Source: Opitutales bacterium (GTDB lineage Bacteria > Verrucomicrobiota > Verrucomicrobiia > Opitutales > JAFGAQ01). Taken from it: a DNA stretch of 9,362 nt. A model generated the notes under the pieces. That model had not been told where the DNA came from, did no database searches, and saw only the letters and a list, made by a program, of their open reading frames with translations. This document shows, piece after piece, positions 7,305 through 9,362 of the stretch. How positions within the stretch are numbered: the first letter of the stretch is position 1; each line of letters starts with the position of its first letter. The DNA lies in contig JAQVLM010000090.1 of assembly GCA_028704125.1 (NCBI GenBank), forward strand, positions 1 to 9,362, given 5' to 3'. Both the position numbers and the translations under genes were made by a program.

Positions 7305-7331
7305 ATGGCGATTGTGATGCCATTTTTGTTT
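7305..7331 (+). terminator. Probable intrinsic terminator after the glycosyltransferase operon
   Basis: A short stem, ATGGC (7305-7309) pairing with GCCAT (7319-7323), encloses a nine-base loop and is followed at once by TTTTGTTT. A second ATGGC at 7298-7302 could pair with the same arm. It begins 43 bp after the stop of the GT-C gene. The stem is short, so termination strength is uncertain. The rest of 7262-7457 shows no gene. A small AAGAT-CGGA-ATCTT hairpin at 7415-7428 lies downstream of the minus-strand transposase gene but has only a weak T-run. Confidence 0.4.
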
Positions 7332-7457
7332 CTGAAAGAGGAATCATGAAATATTGAACGTTTTGGGGCTTGGTGTTCCCATTCCGGCAATCGTCCTTGA
7401 TGAAGAACGGCGGAAAGATCGGAATCTTACTCCTTGAGGTTGGACGAGATCCGTTGC

Positions 7458-8444
7458 TCATCCGAAGAGATTGACCTTGAGGTCACGGACGACCTGTAGT
7501 CCACCCCAGTCTGTTCCTTTCATCGACGCAAAACGGGCCTTTCGGCTCTCCGGGAAACACTCACGGTGTTGCTCATAGATCTCCTTGAGGAAGAGCCTGG
7601 AACCGATCGCCATCCCGTCGCTGAAGTAGCGGACCCTGCGGCGCAACAACTCCGCCATCTCCACCTTGCCTCCGCTGCGGATCACCTCATCCAACTTCTC
7701 CTCCGAAATAACGCCGCGGTCCTTGTCCTGTTCTCCCTTTGGCTTCGCTCCTTTTCCAAAGAGGCACAATCGATACCCGGCTATCGTATCGGCAAAGCTT
7801 CGGCCACCGTAGATCAGCCGGTATCCCTCTATCGCGGATGCCTTTCCTCCCATTGCAGCGGCATAGCTGCAAAAGCGGTAGTCTGCCGGATCATCCACCT
7901 GCCCGGAGCGGACCGCGTTCAGGTCGATGTAAGCCGCAACCGTCGCCATCGCATGCAACGACGGTTCCACCACCAGGCTCTTGAAGCGATCCATCCAGAG
8001 GGTTCCATGGTTTCCATTCTGGTGGTTATACCAGATACTGAAACGTTGCTTGAGCTCGCGCATGAACACCGACACATCCCCCATGCGCGCAAGCAATGCC
8101 TCCCGCAAACGCTGAGCCACCCCATCATTCTGCTCCAACGCATTCTCGAGCGCATCCGGAGTCATCGAATACGGCGAGATGCTGTGCCCCTCATGCAGCA
8201 GGCGGAACCGTCGCAATAGCTCCTCATCGGTTTTTGGCTTGTCATGCCGCACCTGCGCCAAGATGTGAAAATGATTCGACATGATGGAGTAGGCCAGTAG
8301 GTCAACCCCGCAGAATGCCGCCTGCCGGTGCATCATCCGGATGAGCATTTCTTTTTCCTCATCCTCCAGCAAGTGGGAGCCGAGGCAACAACGGCTCATC
8401 AAATGATAGATGCCATCCTCAACAATGATACGCTTTCGTTTCAT
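7458..8444 (-). CDS. Y1 (IS200/REP-associated type) transposase, solitary
   Basis: This 328-residue protein belongs to the Y1_Tnp HUH superfamily, which nicks single-stranded DNA with one tyrosine. It starts with VEDGIYHLMSRC. The metal-binding HUH motif is SNHFHIL (His58 and His60). A FSIWYNHQN...GTLWMDRFKS block at 135-156 holds Tyr139, the likely nucleophile, and is followed by AAYIDLNAVR. It is longer than the short IS200 or E. coli RAYT enzymes. The extra C-terminal part (residues about 235-328) includes RRRVRYFSDGMAIGSRLFL and a DWGGLQVVRDL end, which I recall from transposase-like proteins of Verrucomicrobiota and Lentisphaerota. The start is the ATG at 8444, with a strong AGGAAGG site six bases upstream; an ATG at 8462 overlaps that site and was rejected. 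No partner gene or clear insertion-sequence ends are seen. The frame is intact. Confidence 0.9.
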   Translation of the reverse strand: MKRKRIIVEDGIYHLMSRCCLGSHLLEDEEKEMLIRMMHRQAAFCGVDLLAYSIMSNHFHILAQVRHDKPKTDEELLRRFRLLHEGHSISPYSMTPDALENALEQNDGVAQRLREALLARMGDVSVFMRELKQRFSIWYNHQNGNHGTLWMDRFKSLVVEPSLHAMATVAAYIDLNAVRSGQVDDPADYRFCSYAAAMGGKASAIEGYRLIYGGRSFADTIAGYRLCLFGKGAKPKGEQDKDRGVISEEKLDEVIRSGGKVEMAELLRRRVRYFSDGMAIGSRLFLKEIYEQHRECFPESRKARFASMKGTDWGGLQVVRDLKVNLFG

Positions 8445-8450
8445 AGTGAT

Positions 8451-8457
8451 CCTTCCT
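8451..8457 (-). promoter_or_regulatory. Ribosome-binding site deciding the transposase start
   Basis: AGGAAGG on the minus strand ends six bases before the ATG at 8444. It lies downstream of the alternative in-frame ATG at 8462, so the shorter start is favoured. Confidence 0.75.
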
Positions 8458-8465
8458 CGCATCGT

Positions 8466-8493
8466 AATCTTTTCATGCCTTTCCGGTTGTCAA
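8466..8493 (-). promoter_or_regulatory. Candidate promoter of the transposase gene
   Basis: A perfect TTGACA -35 box (minus strand, 8493-8488) precedes a poor -10 candidate, AAGATT (8471-8466), by 16 bp. Transcription would begin just ahead of the ribosome-binding site. A five-base inverted repeat, GGTTG/CAACC (8485-8489 and 8500-8504), overlaps the -35 box. The weak -10 keeps this tentative. Confidence 0.25.
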
Positions 8494-8588
8494 ATCCTCC
8501 AACCAAAAATAGCCGTGGTGTTAATTGTATACATGTGTCTATGGGCCGCGGATCCGCCTTCCTAAAATCGTTGGGATCCTTTTTTAGT

Positions 8589-8604
8589 TGCCTGATGTGA
8601 GGCA
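8589..8604. repeat. Small REP-like hairpin upstream of the transposase gene
   Basis: TGCCT-GATGTG-AGGCA forms a perfect five-base-pair stem with a six-base loop. It lies 145 bp upstream of the transposase start and 28 bp before the SxtJ-like gene. Some 30 bp to its left is the ten-base palindrome GCGGATCCGC (8548-8557). Y1 transposases of this type often act on short GC-rich hairpins beside their genes, so this is a candidate target. The stem is short enough to be chance. Confidence 0.3.
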
Positions 8605-8631
8605 CATGCGATACTCCGGCGTTCGATTGCA

Positions 8632-9099
8632 ATGAATGATCCGAAGCGACAGATGACCGTATACGAAGCGGTGTGGAACTGGAGAGCAACCGCTGAACCG
8701 GTGTTACCTCCGGAGCCCCGTGAGCTTCGCAAGCTGGCCTTGGTGCCGATTTGTGTGCTGCTGCTCGTGTTTTGTGTGCTGCGATTTGGATTTGGCTCGC
8801 ATCATGGTTCACTGATCGCGCTCGGATTTTTGGGATTATTCGTGGCGGTCACTCTCTTTCGTCCGCAGTGGTTGCCTGTCATTCAGCGGGCAGGGATGCG
8901 ATTCGGGGTTTGGGTGGGGATTGCGCTCACATGGATCCTTCTGGTTCCTTTCTATTACATTGTTTTCATCCCGCTGAGGCTATTGTTCATGGCCAAGGGA
9001 AAAGACCTGATGTTCCGCACCTATGATCCATCGGCTACCAGCTATTGGGTGGGCCGTGATGTAAAGCTGGACCGTAAACATTTCGAAAGGCAGTTCTGA
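8632..9099 (+). CDS. SxtJ-like small membrane protein
   Basis: This 155-residue protein has about three hydrophobic segments, near residues 35-54, 60-77 and 92-119. They are followed by a short charged tail with the conserved-looking KDLMFRTYDP and SYWVGRD. The layout, and the position directly ahead of a carbamoyltransferase, match the SxtJ family named from saxitoxin gene clusters. Members occur widely beside NodU/SxtI-type carbamoyltransferases, mostly in polysaccharide or secondary-metabolite loci. Their biochemical role is not established. The stop codon TGA shares its last base with the ATG of the carbamoyltransferase gene, so the two are translationally coupled. The start at 8632 has no clear ribosome-binding site; a second in-frame ATG at 8653 is possible. 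The N-terminal 30 residues are polar and probably cytoplasmic. Confidence 0.8.
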   Translation: MNDPKRQMTVYEAVWNWRATAEPVLPPEPRELRKLALVPICVLLLVFCVLRFGFGSHHGSLIALGFLGLFVAVTLFRPQWLPVIQRAGMRFGVWVGIALTWILLVPFYYIVFIPLRLLFMAKGKDLMFRTYDPSATSYWVGRDVKLDRKHFERQF

Positions 9100-9362
9100 T
9101 GAAGATCCTGGGGATCAGTGCGTTTTATCACGATTCGGCAGCCGCTTTGATTGAAGATGGCGTGATCATCGCCGCCGCGCAGGAGGAGCGTTTTTCGCGC
9201 AAGAAACACGATCACCGTTTCCCGGAGGGGGCGGTCCGTTATTGTTTGGCGGAGGCGGGGATTTCGGGTTCCGGAATTGATGCGGTTGCATTCTACGACA
9301 AGCCGATCACGAAGTTTGCGCGGATTCTGGAGACGCACATGAGCGTGGCGCCACGCGGGTTG
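9099..9362 (+). CDS. NodU/SxtI-type carbamoyltransferase (3' partial)
   Basis: The first 88 residues of a carbamoyltransferase are visible before the window ends; the full family is usually about 570-610 residues. The opening MKILGISAFYHDSAAALIED (with the conserved HDSAA at 11-15) and AQEERFSRKKHD (27-38) are hallmarks of the N-terminal Kae1/TsaD-like domain of the NodU, CmcH, TobZ and SxtI family. These enzymes make carbamoyl-adenylate from carbamoyl phosphate and ATP, then move the carbamoyl group to a hydroxyl of a sugar or natural product. The frame stays open to the last base. The ATG overlaps the SxtJ-like stop by one base. Given the neighbouring glycosyltransferases, a sugar in a surface glycan is the likely acceptor; this is an inference. 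A SxtK/DUF5989-like gene often follows in such clusters and may lie just outside. Confidence 0.95.
   Translation, partial: MKILGISAFYHDSAAALIEDGVIIAAAQEERFSRKKHDHRFPEGAVRYCLAEAGISGSGIDAVAFYDKPITKFARILETHMSVAPRGL

Noticed and set aside
7566..8219. Plus-strand open frame of 217 codons
   Set aside because: It is antisense to the Y1 transposase, whose frame carries the HUH and tyrosine motifs and a strong ribosome-binding site.
7438..8504. GGTTGGA inverted copies as terminal inverted repeats of an insertion sequence
   Set aside because: Seven bases of match are easily due to chance. Y1-type elements also normally lack terminal inverted repeats.
1..9362. tRNA, rRNA, CRISPR array or riboswitch
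   Set aside because: I found no cloverleaf pattern, no rRNA-like sequence, no regularly spaced repeats with unique spacers and no known riboswitch core on either strand.

Overview
The window looks like chromosomal DNA from a free-living Gram-negative bacterium of moderate to high GC content, most likely a member of the Verrucomicrobiota/PVC group. This placement is an inference. It rests on the long Y1 transposase with its characteristic C-terminal extension, the SxtJ-carbamoyltransferase gene pair and the general style of the glycan genes. No rRNA, tRNA or CRISPR array is visible, and nothing suggests a phage or plasmid.

Left part (1-2026): the 3' end of an unrecognised gene on the + strand runs in from outside. 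It converges on a tiny minus-strand gene (299-532) that encodes a 77-residue miniature flagellar rod-type protein: an N-terminal helix joined almost directly to the rod family's C-terminal helix. A 234-bp gap follows, holding three tandem hairpin-like units, and then the minus-strand chromate transporter gene chrA, which carries both CHR halves.

Middle (2027-4313): a 110-180 bp divergent promoter region separates chrA from a large plus-strand cation/proton antiporter. The antiporter has three parts: a CPA-type membrane domain, a TrkA-N-like nucleotide-binding domain and a C-terminal PTS EIIA-like domain that keeps its phospho-acceptor histidine motif but ends early.

Right part (4331-9362): this is a surface-glycan or glycolipid region. 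A DPM1-type family 2 glycosyltransferase (polyprenyl-phosphate sugar synthase type) lies 30 bp upstream of a 708-residue GT-C membrane glycosyltransferase of the GT39/ArnT kind. The likely logic is that the first enzyme loads a sugar onto a lipid carrier and the second transfers it to an acceptor on the periplasmic side. A probable terminator follows. A solitary minus-strand Y1 (REP-associated-type) transposase gene then sits between these genes and an SxtJ-like small membrane protein gene. That gene overlaps by one base the start of a NodU/SxtI-type carbamoyltransferase, which runs off the right end. Together the genes suggest assembly and carbamoylation of a surface glycan, though the acceptor cannot be told from the sequence.

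I did not find a wholly new system. The most unusual items are the miniature rod protein, the three-domain antiporter and the transposase-interrupted glycan/carbamoylation cluster.
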